Below, piece after piece: positions 1 through 8,792 of a DNA stretch of 64,000 nt. Source of the DNA: Basidiobolus meristosporus CBS 931.73. Its lineage: Eukaryota; Basidiobolomycota; Basidiobolomycetes; Basidiobolales; Basidiobolaceae. The stretch covers positions 1-64,000 of the forward strand of contig MCFE01000224.1 in NCBI GenBank assembly GCA_002104905.1. The letters run 5' to 3'. Numbering within the stretch: the first letter of the stretch is position 1; every line of letters starts with the position of its first letter. Below the pieces are notes generated by a model. The model was not told the DNA's origin. It searched no databases and worked only from the letters and a program-made list of their open reading frames with translations. A program made the position numbers and the translations under genes.

Positions 1-113
1 TACAGGTAAACATACTCAATCTTACTTCTGATCCTCAGAATAGTACTCTGCTTGCTTTATTTATTCTTCATGATGCCCCAGACACATATATATTAGTAGA
101 TGTCTTCTTGTAT
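1..113 (-). mobile_element. Harbinger (H) relic, transposase 3' flank
   Basis: This stretch matches the DNA just inside the transposase-side end of H1 (about 5500-5625). It keeps the run around 'ctcagaatagt' and the codons for the transposase C-terminus near 'gatgtcttcttgtat'. It is CpG-poor and carries no open frame. It stops abruptly where a second H end begins at 118, so it is a truncated relic. Confidence 0.7.
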
Positions 114-117
114 AAAA

Positions 118-642
118 AGACTTGTATCATGATAGGGCACACAGCACAATCTGCAATTGCAAAGAACTATTGGGCTCAGTATTGTAGCTACCAGTAGGCA
201 GGATTGCTCTTGGAGGATTTTGCACTTTGTGGGACAATCTTGCACACTATGGCACAATCTGACACAATGAGGTTGGCATAGACAATTACTTCAACTTGTA
301 ATGTTTGCATCACATGCGCATGAGATACCATATTTATGATAGGTAAAATCTGGTACTTGGAAGCGTTTCTTTAATGTAAATCAAAATAAATGAGCCTTGC
401 ACTGTTATCTAGCTGAAACTTACCGTTTTAGTTACCATCACTCCAATTGGACAGTATGCCAATGGCTGATTGGTCTAAAAGCATCCTGAAGCTCTTAGCC
501 CCCAATTGGCACATTGATCAATACACAAGCTACCTGATTTGCCATCAAAAATCCCATTTTGCCCATTGAGCAAGTAAATCCCTGATCTTGGTGAGTGGAC
601 AAGTTGTCATGGCAAATATGCAACCAATTGTGTAGGTGTAAG
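118..642 (-). mobile_element. Harbinger (H) relic, accessory-side end
   Basis: It begins AGACTTGT, the H terminal inverted repeat, and follows H7 positions 54723-55245 in order: the 'gctaccag' stretch, the repeated 'ttgcacactatggcacaat' block, and the Caattgg-rich non-coding region beyond the accessory gene. Sites that are CG in H7 are TG or CA here. It is interrupted at 643 by a Copia LTR. The open frame on the minus strand across 495-884 spans this relic and the LTR and is not a gene. Confidence 0.75.
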
Positions 643-991
643 TGTTGTAAGAGTCTTGGAGATAATGGAAGTGATTGGGAGAACAAGTAGATAATATGGT
701 TTTCACTTAATGATTCATTGAATGTAAAAGTTGTATTTATACTTTTACATGGTCTTGGCATTACAAACACATAGAATAGGCTAAGGAAGGTCCCAAGAGC
801 ATGTGTGCAAAGTTTGGGGCTGCTTGGACAACTTTGAGAATTTTCATGTTCTGGATACCTGATATTTTGGTGAATATATTCCAAGTAAATCCCAACAAGG
901 AATTTGGTCAGTACTCACTAGGATTTGAGGGTAATGATCTAAGTGACTAAGCTAGGTGAATATTTAGGTGGAATTACAAACTTTTACAACA
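643..991 (-). repeat. Copia C2 long terminal repeat (3' LTR of a minus-strand copy)
   Basis: The 349-bp block runs from TGTTGTA to TACAACA and recurs at the same length at 63296-63644. On its right lies the reverse complement of a purine tract, GAGTGGGAG, and then a Copia RNase H frame, so this is the 3' LTR of a minus-strand element. The LTR contains AT-rich promoter-like and polyadenylation-like sequence. The rest of the element is missing because the RNase H joins directly to a T element at about 1437. Confidence 0.85.
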
Positions 992-1437
992 CTCCCACTC
1001 AGCTAAATGTTCATACTGACTAGTCCTAATTTTGACTTAAGATATTCAAACTTGTCTCTAGCTAATGGTTTGGTAAATATGTCTGCAATCATTCCATCTG
1101 CAGGACAGTAAGCTAAGCTAACTAAGTTATTCTCTATAGCTGCACATATGAAATAATGTCTAATATCTATGTGCTTAGTTCTAGCATGAAAAGTTGGATT
1201 TCTATCTAATTGTATACATCCTTGATTATCCTGAAATAAAGTAATAGGCATTTTATGACATACGCCTAAATCTGTAAAAAGCTTTCTTAACCACATTGCT
1301 TCTTTTGTAGTTTCACACTCTGCCATGTACTCTGCCTCTGTGGTAGAAAGTGATATGGTTGGTTGCTTTCTTGAGTTCCATGAAATTGCTCCTTTACAGT
1401 AAAGAAAGGTGTATCCTGTGATGGATCTTCTGTTCTT
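992..1437 (-). pseudogene. Copia C2 RNase H fragment
   Basis: The minus-strand frame encodes the C-terminal part of a Ty1/Copia polyprotein. It shows RRSITGYTFL, the hallmark LSTTEAEYMA of Copia RNase H, a KHIDIRHYFI segment and the terminal DIFTKPLARDKFEYLKSKLG. The frame stays open for 10 more codons (MCGEIGRQVK, to 1467), but those belong to the Tnp2 gene of T1. The apparent ORF is therefore a chance chimera of two dead genes at the junction. Reverse transcriptase, integrase and gag are absent, so this is an inactive remnant. Confidence 0.85.
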
Positions 1438-3103
1438 CTTGACTTGTCTACCTATCTCCCCACACATCTGCTACATAGGAGACTCCCAGAAAGTGAAGCA
1501 AGGCCCAATATTCTCCACACACCATGCAAGATGGAGTAGAGAATGGATTCAGTAGTGGCAGATATCTACATGTTCAGCTTTATGTTTGTAGTATAGCAGC
1601 TCAAATCCTGTCACAAACTCCTCACACAACAGCTGTAGATGCGTCAAGTTGGCATTGGTGATCCACTTATAGATAAATATTCCTACAATATCCACATATG
1701 ACTTCCAATGCTTCCAATGTACTCTTGGTAGGAATGGCTTCAGAACACCACTTCAATAAATACATATCCAGTTCATCCAGTCTTTGCATTTGTATTGTTA
1801 CATATGAGTATGAATATTAATTGGAGCCTGTGAGAAGTACTCAAGGTAGCAGATACTCTGTAATATCTTGCTAATTCTTTCAAATTTTTCCGGTATCTTG
1901 AAGGGCTCATTTAGCTTGAAATGCACCATGTATAACTTGGTCATCAGTATAGGGATATTGTTGAAAAGCAAATGCATTGCTCCCAGCAGAAAGCTTTTGC
2001 TCCAACAGTTACCCTCTATCTTAAGTATCTCTGGTTTCCAATTGATTCCATATTCTGGCCAATGGCTTATAGCTTACTGGCTTTGCTGCAATTGCATGCT
2101 TACTTCTGTACATTCTCCCTGCGGAAAGATGATGTTCCTAGTGCTGGTGTTTGGGTAATAATAATGTGTGTGAGCTATGGAGTAAATCCCCTGGATCTCA
2201 CACATTTGACAGTAGTACCATCCATTGTGCCCTGAAAAACCTGCTATCTTGCTGATGGCTGGGGTATCTCCAATGCAGATAATAACATGCGCTTTTACAT
2301 GACAGCCATTTACTGTTATCCCACTGGCAAGCATACAGAATTCATCCAGCAATGGATACACGTAGCTATCCAGGTTGGACTGTGATTTAGGCCCAGATAC
2401 CAGTGAGACTACCATCACATTATTGCTCTGATACAGTAAGATGGGCAGCGGATTCAGATTGATGAGAATCAGTGGCTAGCAGGATTTGCTGGTAGATTAC
2501 TTGTTTAATGAGAATCCATCAAGTGCTAAGGCAAAAGCATAGTCATGCACACCTTCATAGTAGCCCCTGCTTCTTAGCTGACTGTAATGCTTGCCATTGA
2601 ATATATTGGATATGTTTGCGCTTGATTGATACTGAGTGCAGTACTGTATAGCTTTGCAATATTTGTTGGACTGCATCAGCTTTCTCAGTCAGGGTATGAC
2701 TGGAATATATCTGGAGTGTGAACAATGCTTTCCCTCAATGGTGGTGGATTCCTGACAGTTTGAACACATTGCAATGGTAGCTTCTTTGGATGTGAATGCC
2801 ATGCAATTGTTAACACATGCTGGATTCAGGAGAGTCTCTTGATCATATGTTGCCAGCTGCATAACAGTTGTCCACTTGTCCTTGTACATGGTAAGTTGCA
2901 TCCCGGTACAATTTTGGCAAGAAGTAGTAATAAATCCTCAAATCCCCCATTACTGATATTAGTGGAAATGCACCACTTCTCTAGCCACAACATTACATCA
3001 ATCACCAGTAGATGGATTACTGGGCTCACTTGGCTCCATATAGTATCCTTGGCATTTGTTTCAACAGGTGTTGTCTCATTACATAAAGAGATTTGACTGG
3101 TGT
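1438..3103 (-). pseudogene. Tnp2-family transposase, core and C-terminal part (T1)
   Basis: Read on the minus strand, this is a decayed Tnp2 (CACTA superfamily) transposase. Fragments in order: a cysteine-rich segment CSNCQESTTIEG near 2770; the core around 2418-2074 with VSGPKSQSNLDSYVYPLLDE, an acidic residue in CIGDTPAISKIAGFSGHNGW, and a zinc-binding CQMCEIQGIYS; then the C-terminal region down to 1470 with the family's FPxExMCG-like end. Family members share a WPV...LNLP...SGPK...GHNG...C..C order. Several frameshifts and stops separate the pieces, so no functional protein is expected. T2 (48793-49293) holds the longest uninterrupted core of this family in the window. Confidence 0.75.
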
Positions 3104-3497
3104 AGTGGGGTCACAGTGACACCCACTGACAGATGTGCTCATTCCCATGTTTTCAACTCTCCTATTTCTCTACTACTCTTATTTTGGTTTTATCTCATTT
3201 GTCTTACCTGAACAGTCCTATTCCATAAGCTGGTTGACTATCACACCTACTTACCTTATTGCAAAAGTTATCCCCCACTTTATGTGAGATTACTAGCAGT
3301 AAGTGCTTCTATATTAGGCAAGAACCTGCACCAGTATCTGTGACACATGATCAACCCATGTTGCCATCCCTTCTATTTCAATACCATATATTGTATCCCT
3401 ATGTTACACAGGTTTCAGAGTACTGATTCCCAATTGGTTGGATGCACTGTGCCTCTTAGAACCTTCCAGTACCTACTTAGAACATTCTTGGGTCATT

Positions 3498-3708
3498 AGA
3501 CTTGTTCCATCATTCCAGCTGATCATAGTGCCCAATAGCACCATAGCATGCCAGATGGTGCCTGATCATGCCACAGAGTGCCAAATTGTGCCATACAGTG
3601 CCACTTTGGGATCCAAATTGACATGCATATGACACTAAAATATCAAATCAATAACATAATATACAGCACTTTCTAGCACTATGATCAATGGCACAATGGA
3701 ACAAGTCC
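3498..3708. mobile_element. M3, short MITE with Harbinger ends
   Basis: The 211-bp element starts AGACTTGTTCCAT and ends ATGGAACAAGTCC, the H terminal inverted repeat with one end-base change. Inside both ends are repeated TAGTGCC/GGCACTA-type boxes like those of H1. The flanking trinucleotides are ATT on the left and AAT on the right, which is not an exact duplication; one side may have mutated. It has no coding capacity, so it depended on H transposase. Confidence 0.7.
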
Positions 3709-4192
3709 AATCTGATGTCATTAAGATTTCTATTGATATCTGGAACCTTCTGGAACACCATGATTAGTAATCACTTAGTCAGTAAGAAAAGTATATAAGG
3801 GAGACTATCCCTCAACAATAAATCATCATCCCTTTATCAATATATTAACTTGTTGATTAGTGTGACACTGCTACCTGCTGCTACCTGAACTTCCAAGCCC
3901 AGACCACTGGACACTCCCAGGAAACTGCACTGACAGCCAACTGACCTTGGAGGCACTTCTTGTGAGGAATACTCAGAGTAGGTATCTTTTATTATACTTG
4001 ATTCTTTCCCAGGTTTGTTCTTCTACAGGCAAAGATACTTTTATGTCTTTGTAACTATTGACCACAGCTGCATTCTTATCAAGTCCCTGCTGGTGGAGTT
4101 TACAGTTGTTTTGACTTTGGAAGCTTTAGTACATTGTCATCTCAAAGGATGCTGAACCCAGCACATACTTTTGTTAAGATGCCAACTAGGTT

Positions 4193-4245
4193 GGGGATTG
4201 TAGCTCAGTAGTTTTCCCTTGACAAGCTTGTGGCTTTATCCCCCA
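4193..4245 (+). other. tRNA-like segment within R1 (possible pol III A/B boxes)
   Basis: GGGGATTG is followed by TAGCTCAGTAG, a good match to a tRNA A box, and about 30 nt later by GGCTTTATCCCC, a poor B-box match whose CCCC could pair with the 5' GGGG. R2 keeps the segment at 26215-26268. The spacing is too short for a full tRNA and no anticodon arm can be assigned, so this is at most a tRNA-derived relic. Confidence 0.3.
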
Positions 4246-4400
4246 TCACATTAGATTAGAGACAGAACCCAAGTATTCCTAGCAAGCTTCTGCCAGAGGT
4301 TATTGCACCCAGTGAACACCCCACACACAAAACACTTGAGAAGTGTTGGATGTATCTCTCCCTTGGACTTATACACCACCACACCAAGCTCACATGTGGT

Positions 4401-4715
4401 AATATCACTCTGTGTGCCATATTCAGAAGGCTGAGGTGAGCCTAAAGGCGTCACAAACTCACCTGACTCAGTTTGCTCAAGGTGACAAAGATGGCCAGGT
4501 GTCAATATAGAAGTATCAACTGGCTAGCAAGATAATGCTGGTACAGTAGTGACCAATGAATGGTCAAAAATGACTACAGTGGCAAAACAGTGGCCATGAT
4601 CTTTGTAATATTTCTTATGCTGTCTGTGTGCTTCATGGCTGAGAGGCTTGCCACAATAGCTACATGGTCTTTTTTCTCTTCTCTTACGGCATTGAGTAAA
4701 AGTAGTCTTGTCCAT
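4401..4715 (-). pseudogene. Tnp2-family transposase, N-terminal zinc-finger part (T1)
   Basis: The minus-strand ATG at 4715 opens MDKTTFTQCRKRREKRPCSY. A CX2C...HX2HX2H cluster follows (CSYCGKPLSHEAHRQH), typical of the N-terminal finger of fungal Tnp2 transposons, and probably binds DNA. A stop occurs after LVTTVPALSC. A second frame (4505-4251) continues with HLCHLEQTESGEFVTPLGSP, homologous to the undamaged-looking order in T2 (48188-48505). The gene is then broken by R1. The start was chosen because T3 has the same ATG at 58759; T2 has ACA in its place. Confidence 0.7.
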
Positions 4716-4937
4716 GGGGCAAGCAGTTTGACCTTCAACAATGTGACGCTATTATATCACTTTTTGGTCAATAGTCACATGAACTTAAGACAGTATTGTA
4801 TTTGAGACATTGCACTTACATTATTGTAAGATTCAATGATGACCTGCCATAGTAAGCATTATAAATAAAGTGGTGGCACCACATACACATGTATATGTAA
4901 CACTATTTCCCCTTTGGTTTGACTCACTTCCATATAT
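4716..4937. promoter_or_regulatory. Divergent promoter spacer of T1 (Tnp2 <-> ORF2)
   Basis: About 220 bp separates the two divergent start codons. Equivalent spacers occur in T2 (47951-48177) and T3 (58760-58980). Shared elements are a near-palindrome ACACATGTATATGT about 50 bp before ORF2 and a TATA-like CATATATATG that runs into the ORF2 start. Conservation across three diverged copies suggests real regulatory sequence. Promoter function is inferred. Confidence 0.5.
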
Positions 4938-5377
4938 ATGCCGCCAAAAAATAAAGCAAAGTTGTCTGGTTCTCAACCAAATCCCACTGCTGATGGCAAC
5001 AGAAGAATGGTTGGACAACTGCTTGCTTTGACATTCAGTGCAACAAGTGGGGCTACATCCAAAAAAGGCCCTGTGAACAGTGTGCCCATTGAAGGTAATA
5101 ATGCAGACTCCTCAGGCTCTCAGTCATGTAGGCAATTGAGAACCTCTGCAGATCCACAAGCTGACTGTTATGCTCAGGCAGATGAAAATGTAGCAAATGC
5201 AGTACCCTCAGTTGATGATCAGCAAGTGGCCATGATAACATCATCACTACCCCTATTAGCAAGTATGTTGTCAGCTCATATCAAAGCATTAATGAAGCAA
5301 TTAGGTACAGTGGCTGATAGGATAGATGCAATGGCCCAGAGAAATCAGGAAATAGCCCAGAAACAGGATGAGCAGAT
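4938..5377 (+). pseudogene. T-element ORF2 protein, N-terminal part (T1)
   Basis: It opens MPPKNKAKLSGSQPNPTADG and stays open to the H1 insertion, encoding about 147 residues of ORF2. The N-terminus is basic and Ser/Gly-rich. From about residue 110 comes a probable coiled coil (LMKQLGTVADRIDAM...), continued after H1 by CAEQSISHVEKAVSLLQRRN at 8797. No known domain is recognised. Its constant divergent pairing with Tnp2 in T1, T2 and T3 marks it as the element's second protein, perhaps a DNA-binding or assembly partner (inference). The start is shared with T2 (47950), while T3 has CTG at this position. Residues after QDEQII in this open frame come from H1, not from ORF2. Confidence 0.75.
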
Positions 5378-5397
5378 AATAGACTTGTTCCATTGGA

Positions 5398-5468
5398 TAG
5401 TGCCACATAGTGCCAGCCAGTTTATAGTGCCGGATCAATCTGGCACTCTATGGCACTATCTGGCACTA
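5398..5468. repeat. H1 subterminal GGCACTA/TAGTGCC iterons
   Basis: TAGTGCC occurs at 5398, 5408 and 5425. The inverse GGCACT(A/C) occurs at 5442, 5452 and 5462. Adjacent boxes are spaced 10 bp within each group, one helical turn, and the two groups face each other around a short CCGGATCAATCTGG centre. The same array lies at H7's transposase-side end (about 58060-58135). Such clusters next to a TIR are the usual place for transposase binding; that role is inferred. Confidence 0.7.
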
Positions 5469-5563
5469 TAATTTCTACGATGATGCCAGTGGTATGATAC
5501 AGTTACTGGTAATTTTACTCAATCTTACTTATGTTGCTCAGAATAGTGCTTTCCTTGCTTTAT

Positions 5564-6448
5564 TTACTCTTCATAATGCTCCAGACACATTTCTCTCAGT
5601 GGATGTCTTCTTGTATGAACATACTGTGCATTGATAAGTATCTTAACTATTTTACCTATTCTGCTGTTTTCTCCTATATATGACTTTCCTCTGTATTTAC
5701 CTGCCAATATGCTGAATCTCTTCAGATATCCAAATGTGTGCTCTACCCTTACTCTGAAATGATTAAATATCTCATTGTAGAGCTTCTGCTTCCTGCTAAG
5801 CACACCATTCCTTGGCTTCCTATAAGCTGTAATACATCCTAATCTCTGACAATCCTCTCCTATATAGGCCAAGTCTGCCATACATTTCTCCCCTCTACTG
5901 AATTCAGGATGATTCTCTACCCAGAGTGCTTTGTCATGCCTACTTCCAGCAAATGGCCTACTAAACCAGATGATGTTACCCTCAATGTCAGACAGTGCTT
6001 GAAACTTCACACAGTGTGCCTTGTACTTGCCAGAATAAAAGTGCCTCTGCCCGCTAGAAGGTCTCTTAATCCTCACGGGGAAGGTATCCAAGATACTCCT
6101 GATATGGAACCTGTTGCTGAACACTCTGGGATATGGAAGTCTATTGGAGCTTCTGAACCTAGTATTCCAAGCTTGCTCTAAGTCACTCATACCCTCTGCA
6201 AGGTGGTTCTCCATTGCTGTCAGCTGGGAATGAAAGCTTCTAGGACTTTTGTTGCCATGGATGGTGGGATGAAACCTTGTAGGGCAATAGTTCTTGTAAT
6301 AGCAGAGAAGCTTAACAAGGGATCTCCTTGAGTAGATTGGGGTTGATGGTCCACAGTACTTGGAATAGATCTCCTCCAGTGTGTCAAAAGGAAATCCAGT
6401 GGTAGTGATGGGATTGATGAGAAAAGACCATTCAGATGAGTAAGTCAT
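5564..6448 (-). CDS. PIF/Harbinger DDE transposase (294 aa, intact)
   Basis: The protein catalyses excision and insertion of H elements in the nucleus. It belongs to the DDE_Tnp_4 type. Likely catalytic residues are D121 (RSILDTFPV), D172 (GSRHDKALW) and E236 (RVRVEHTFGYLKRF), with the conserved ADLAYIGEDC around residue 192. The region around residues 60-100 (IHGNKSPRSFHSQ...) may aid DNA binding. At 294 aa it is on the short side for Harbinger transposases, and an unrecognised upstream exon is possible. The ATG at 6448 is shared with H7 (57082). No stop or frameshift is visible, whereas H7 has a 1-bp deletion. The accessory gene lies divergently across a 359-bp spacer. This is the best candidate for a functional protein in the window. 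Confidence 0.9.
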   Translation of the reverse strand: MTYSSEWSFLINPITTTGFPFDTLEEIYSKYCGPSTPIYSRRSLVKLLCYYKNYCPTRFHPTIHGNKSPRSFHSQLTAMENHLAEGMSDLEQAWNTRFRSSNRLPYPRVFSNRFHIRSILDTFPVRIKRPSSGQRHFYSGKYKAHCVKFQALSDIEGNIIWFSRPFAGSRHDKALWVENHPEFSRGEKCMADLAYIGEDCQRLGCITAYRKPRNGVLSRKQKLYNEIFNHFRVRVEHTFGYLKRFSILAGKYRGKSYIGENSRIGKIVKILINAQYVHTRRHPLREMCLEHYEE

Positions 6449-6807
6449 ATTAAAATTGATGGATGATTGTATGGAGGCGGTTTGAATCGATTCGGCGCAA
6501 TCTGCGTTATTTATCTGATTTTTAACACATTATGGTTAAATCTCCATCAATTGCCATGTATCCCATCATTATGTTGCAAAAATCATCCGCAAACAATGCC
6601 CTGGTACTTTTATTGATGCTTTAATCATAGGTCTATAATCAAATAGGAAATCTGCAATTGATGTGATCTGATCCGTGTCAATGCAATCCAAGATGCATCA
6701 TGCATAATATATGGAAAATTCAACAATCACTTTAGTTTTCATATATATTTCATATAAGACCAGGTTGATGCCAATATACTGCTGTATAAGTATCCAAATC
6801 CGTTGCT
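6449..6807. promoter_or_regulatory. Divergent promoter spacer of H1
   Basis: The 359 bp between the transposase ATG and the accessory ATG is nearly identical in H7 (56723-57081). It has CpG sites such as ggcggtttgaatcgattcgg, and an AT-rich ttcatatatatttcatataa block near 6740-6757, suited to TATA function. Old copies keep the block with CG changed to TG/CA (13080-13300, 51302-51350). Promoter role is inferred from position. Confidence 0.5.
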
Positions 6808-8048
6808 ATGGTCCCCATACCAAGCCTCAACTCATCTTTAGTACAACCCAGACAAAACCCATCCCCCAGCTCACAAGCGCGGTCCGGACCGGAAAAGTCG
6901 ATGTTGGATCCGTTTGAGTTCTCGCCAAATGATTTTAGTATGGCCCAAGTGTCTATGATGAGCCTTCATACAGATATTTGGGCACTACTGATTAATCTAG
7001 CAGAACTAGATACCTCAGAGAGTCAACAAAGATGGAAGAATTTGAGTAGAAAGCTGTGGCATGAGTTCTACATCAAGATGCCAGCTGATGTATGTAAAAG
7101 ATATATAACAAGACAAGTATTGAAATCAAGAATGAGCTGAGAGTGAGGGGATTTGACAAGGAAGCCGCGCGGGAACAATTTTGCGCGCAATTTGCACAGT
7201 ACGGGCCGGACGCGTCCGTTCATGCCTCAACTTTGGGAACCAAAGAGATTTTGAATGAGTTTTTGCCTCAAATGACTAATGTACTACGTGATATATTAGT
7301 AGAGCTAAGTGGCTTCCGAGAGCAATATACACAGGACTCATCCAGGCAACAGCTCCAAAGTATCAGACAGAGGGTAAGTGAATACCTTGAGGAATCAGAT
7401 GGTGAGCTTCAGGAGGAAGAATACAGACTGCGAGCAACATTGTCCAGATCGCGCCAGCACGCCTTGCTGGATTCCCTACCATCTCTTGCAACCACAGCGT
7501 GCCGGGGCACGTCAGTCCAGACCATGCCAACACCCTTTACCAGAACGCCCCGCGTCGAGTCAACGCGCGCGCTTCAGAGCAAAACTACCAGAACTCGCCA
7601 AACTGCTCATTTAGACACAAGTCCATTGGAGCGGACCGAGTTGCGTCAACATGCGGCATCACATCAAACTCAGCCAAGGGCCATCTCAACGCGTCAAGGC
7701 GCGCCTGCGCGTGCCGTTTTGCCTGACCATCAGCGAGTTACTTCTGGTGAACTGACTGATGATGACCAACATGAAGTGACTCAACCACCGGAGCCCTTGG
7801 CAAGTAAAAGAACGCGTCAGCGCGTGGCACTACAGGCCGGTTCAGTTGGTTCAGTTGGTTCAGTCAGAGCAATTCAGCGCGGCCAAGCTGCAGCATTGCA
7901 CTCATCAACTAGGAGGCAAAATACTGACTACAAATATACAAGTAGGCAAGATGATAGTCAGCCAGGAAGTAGTATAGGTGTGCAAAGTGAGTCACTACCA
8001 AATGCTTCAGTAGTAATCCCTGTGAGAAAAAAACCCAGGAGAAGATGA
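6808..8048 (+). pseudogene. Harbinger accessory protein (H1), frameshifted
   Basis: Two frames (6808-7140 and 7143-8048) together equal one protein of a little over 400 aa in H7. The break is a shortened A run at 7096-7099 (four A here, five in H7). The N-terminal 110-130 residues look helical and acidic/aromatic (DIWALLINLAELDTSESQQR, then GFDKEAAREQFCAQFAQYGP). The middle is Ser/Thr/Arg/Gln-rich and disordered, with a short GSVGSVGSV repeat. The C-terminus VRKKPRRR is a likely nuclear localisation signal. In known PIF/Harbinger elements the partner is a Myb/SANT-like protein needed for transposase nuclear import and DNA binding. I see no clear SANT motif here, so the equivalence rests on position and NLS. 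Confidence 0.8.
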
Positions 8049-8789
8049 TGCGATTGCTTTGAATCGCTCACATTCGTAATGATCCCGTCAACCCTTTTTT
8101 TTGCGATCCAAATCGAGCCATTGCAAAACAGTGATCATCAAATTTTTGATATAAGTAATATCAAGGTCGTCTCACATTTGAGACAGAACCCCTATAAATA
8201 AACACCCTGCATATATATATGTCATCTGTAATACCAGTGCAGCTATTGGATCTGTTTCGCACCTACACAATCGCTTGCGTGCTAGCTATAACACCTTGCC
8301 CAATCACTAGGATCAGGGATTTACTTGCTCAATGGGCAAAATGGGATATTTGATGGCAAATCAGGTAGCTTTTTCAGTAGTCAATGAGCCAATTGGGGGC
8401 TGCCAGCTTCAGGATACTTTTGGACCAATTAACCACTGAGATACTGTCCAATTGGAGTGAGGGTAACCAAAATGGTAAGTATCAGTGTAGTTTATAGTGT
8501 GATACACATTTATTTCCATTTACATTAAAGAAACATATCCAAACACCGGATTTTACCTGCCATTATAGCGGTATCCAACGCGCACGTGATGCAAGCATTA
8601 CGAGTTGGCGCGATCATCCGCGCCAACCTCATCGTGTCAGATTGTGCCATAGTGTGCAAGATTGTCCCGCATGGTGCGAAATTGTCCAACAACGATCCTG
8701 CCTTCTGGTAGCTATAATATTGCGCCCAATTGTTCTTTGCAACCGCGGATTGCACCGCGCGCCCTGGCACGGTACGATGGAACAAGTCT
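8049..8789 (+). other. H1 non-coding accessory-side end
   Basis: About 740 bp between the accessory stop and the right TIR has no gene. It holds a repeated TTGTGCCATAGTGTGCAAGA-type block near 8640-8690, where KTGCC-like boxes echo the iterons of the other end, and an ATATATATATGTCATC segment near 8210. It is rich in CpG (gcgcacgtgatgc, gcgcgatcatccgcgcc). Relics of the same region identify old H copies at 118-642, 14300-15026 and 51750-52470. Confidence 0.6.
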
Positions 8790-8792
8790 AAT

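Larger units (their letters stand above)
3104..4400. repeat. R1, LTR-like repeat inserted in T1 transposase
   Basis: R1 begins TGTAGTGGGGTCACAG, with a short palindrome GGGTCACAGTGACACCC, and interrupts the Tnp2 gene between a sequence equal to T3 about 58377 and one equal to T3 about 58444. About 65 bp of T sequence is missing at the junction. The segment from about 3711 to 4390 recurs as R2 (25763-26405), and part of it as R3 (38385-38540). The edges look like TG...CA, consistent with a solo LTR, but I cannot see a clean target duplication. R1 holds MITE M3 and a tRNA-like segment. No coding sequence is recognised. Confidence 0.5.
5381..8789. mobile_element. H1, young PIF/Harbinger-like transposon
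   Basis: The element is 3409 bp. It starts AGACTTGTTCC and ends GGAACAAGTCT, flanked by AAT at 5378-5380 and 8790-8792. The empty site in T3 (around 59417) reads gcagataatatgtg with a single AAT, which proves the insertion and the 3-bp duplication. It is CpG-rich unlike its surroundings. It carries a DDE transposase on the minus strand (5564-6448) and a divergent accessory gene on the plus strand (6808-8048, frameshifted). H7 at 54723-58148 is a near-identical copy in inverse orientation. Confidence 0.95.

Noticed and set aside
495-884. 129-residue minus-strand open frame.
   Set aside because: It spans the non-coding end of an H relic and a C2 LTR, has no domain, and the same DNA is non-coding in H7 and in the second C2 LTR.
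3495-3711. Exact 3-bp duplication around MITE M3.
   Set aside because: The left flank is ATT and the right AAT. The ends support a Harbinger MITE, but the duplication is not exact.
4193-4245. Functional tRNA gene.
   Set aside because: The A box is good but the B box is weak and too close, and there is no anticodon arm. Recorded as tRNA-like only.
7826-7868. CRISPR-like or satellite array from the 'ggttcagtt' repeats.
   Set aside because: Only three 9-bp units that encode GSVGSVGSV inside the accessory protein; no spacers.
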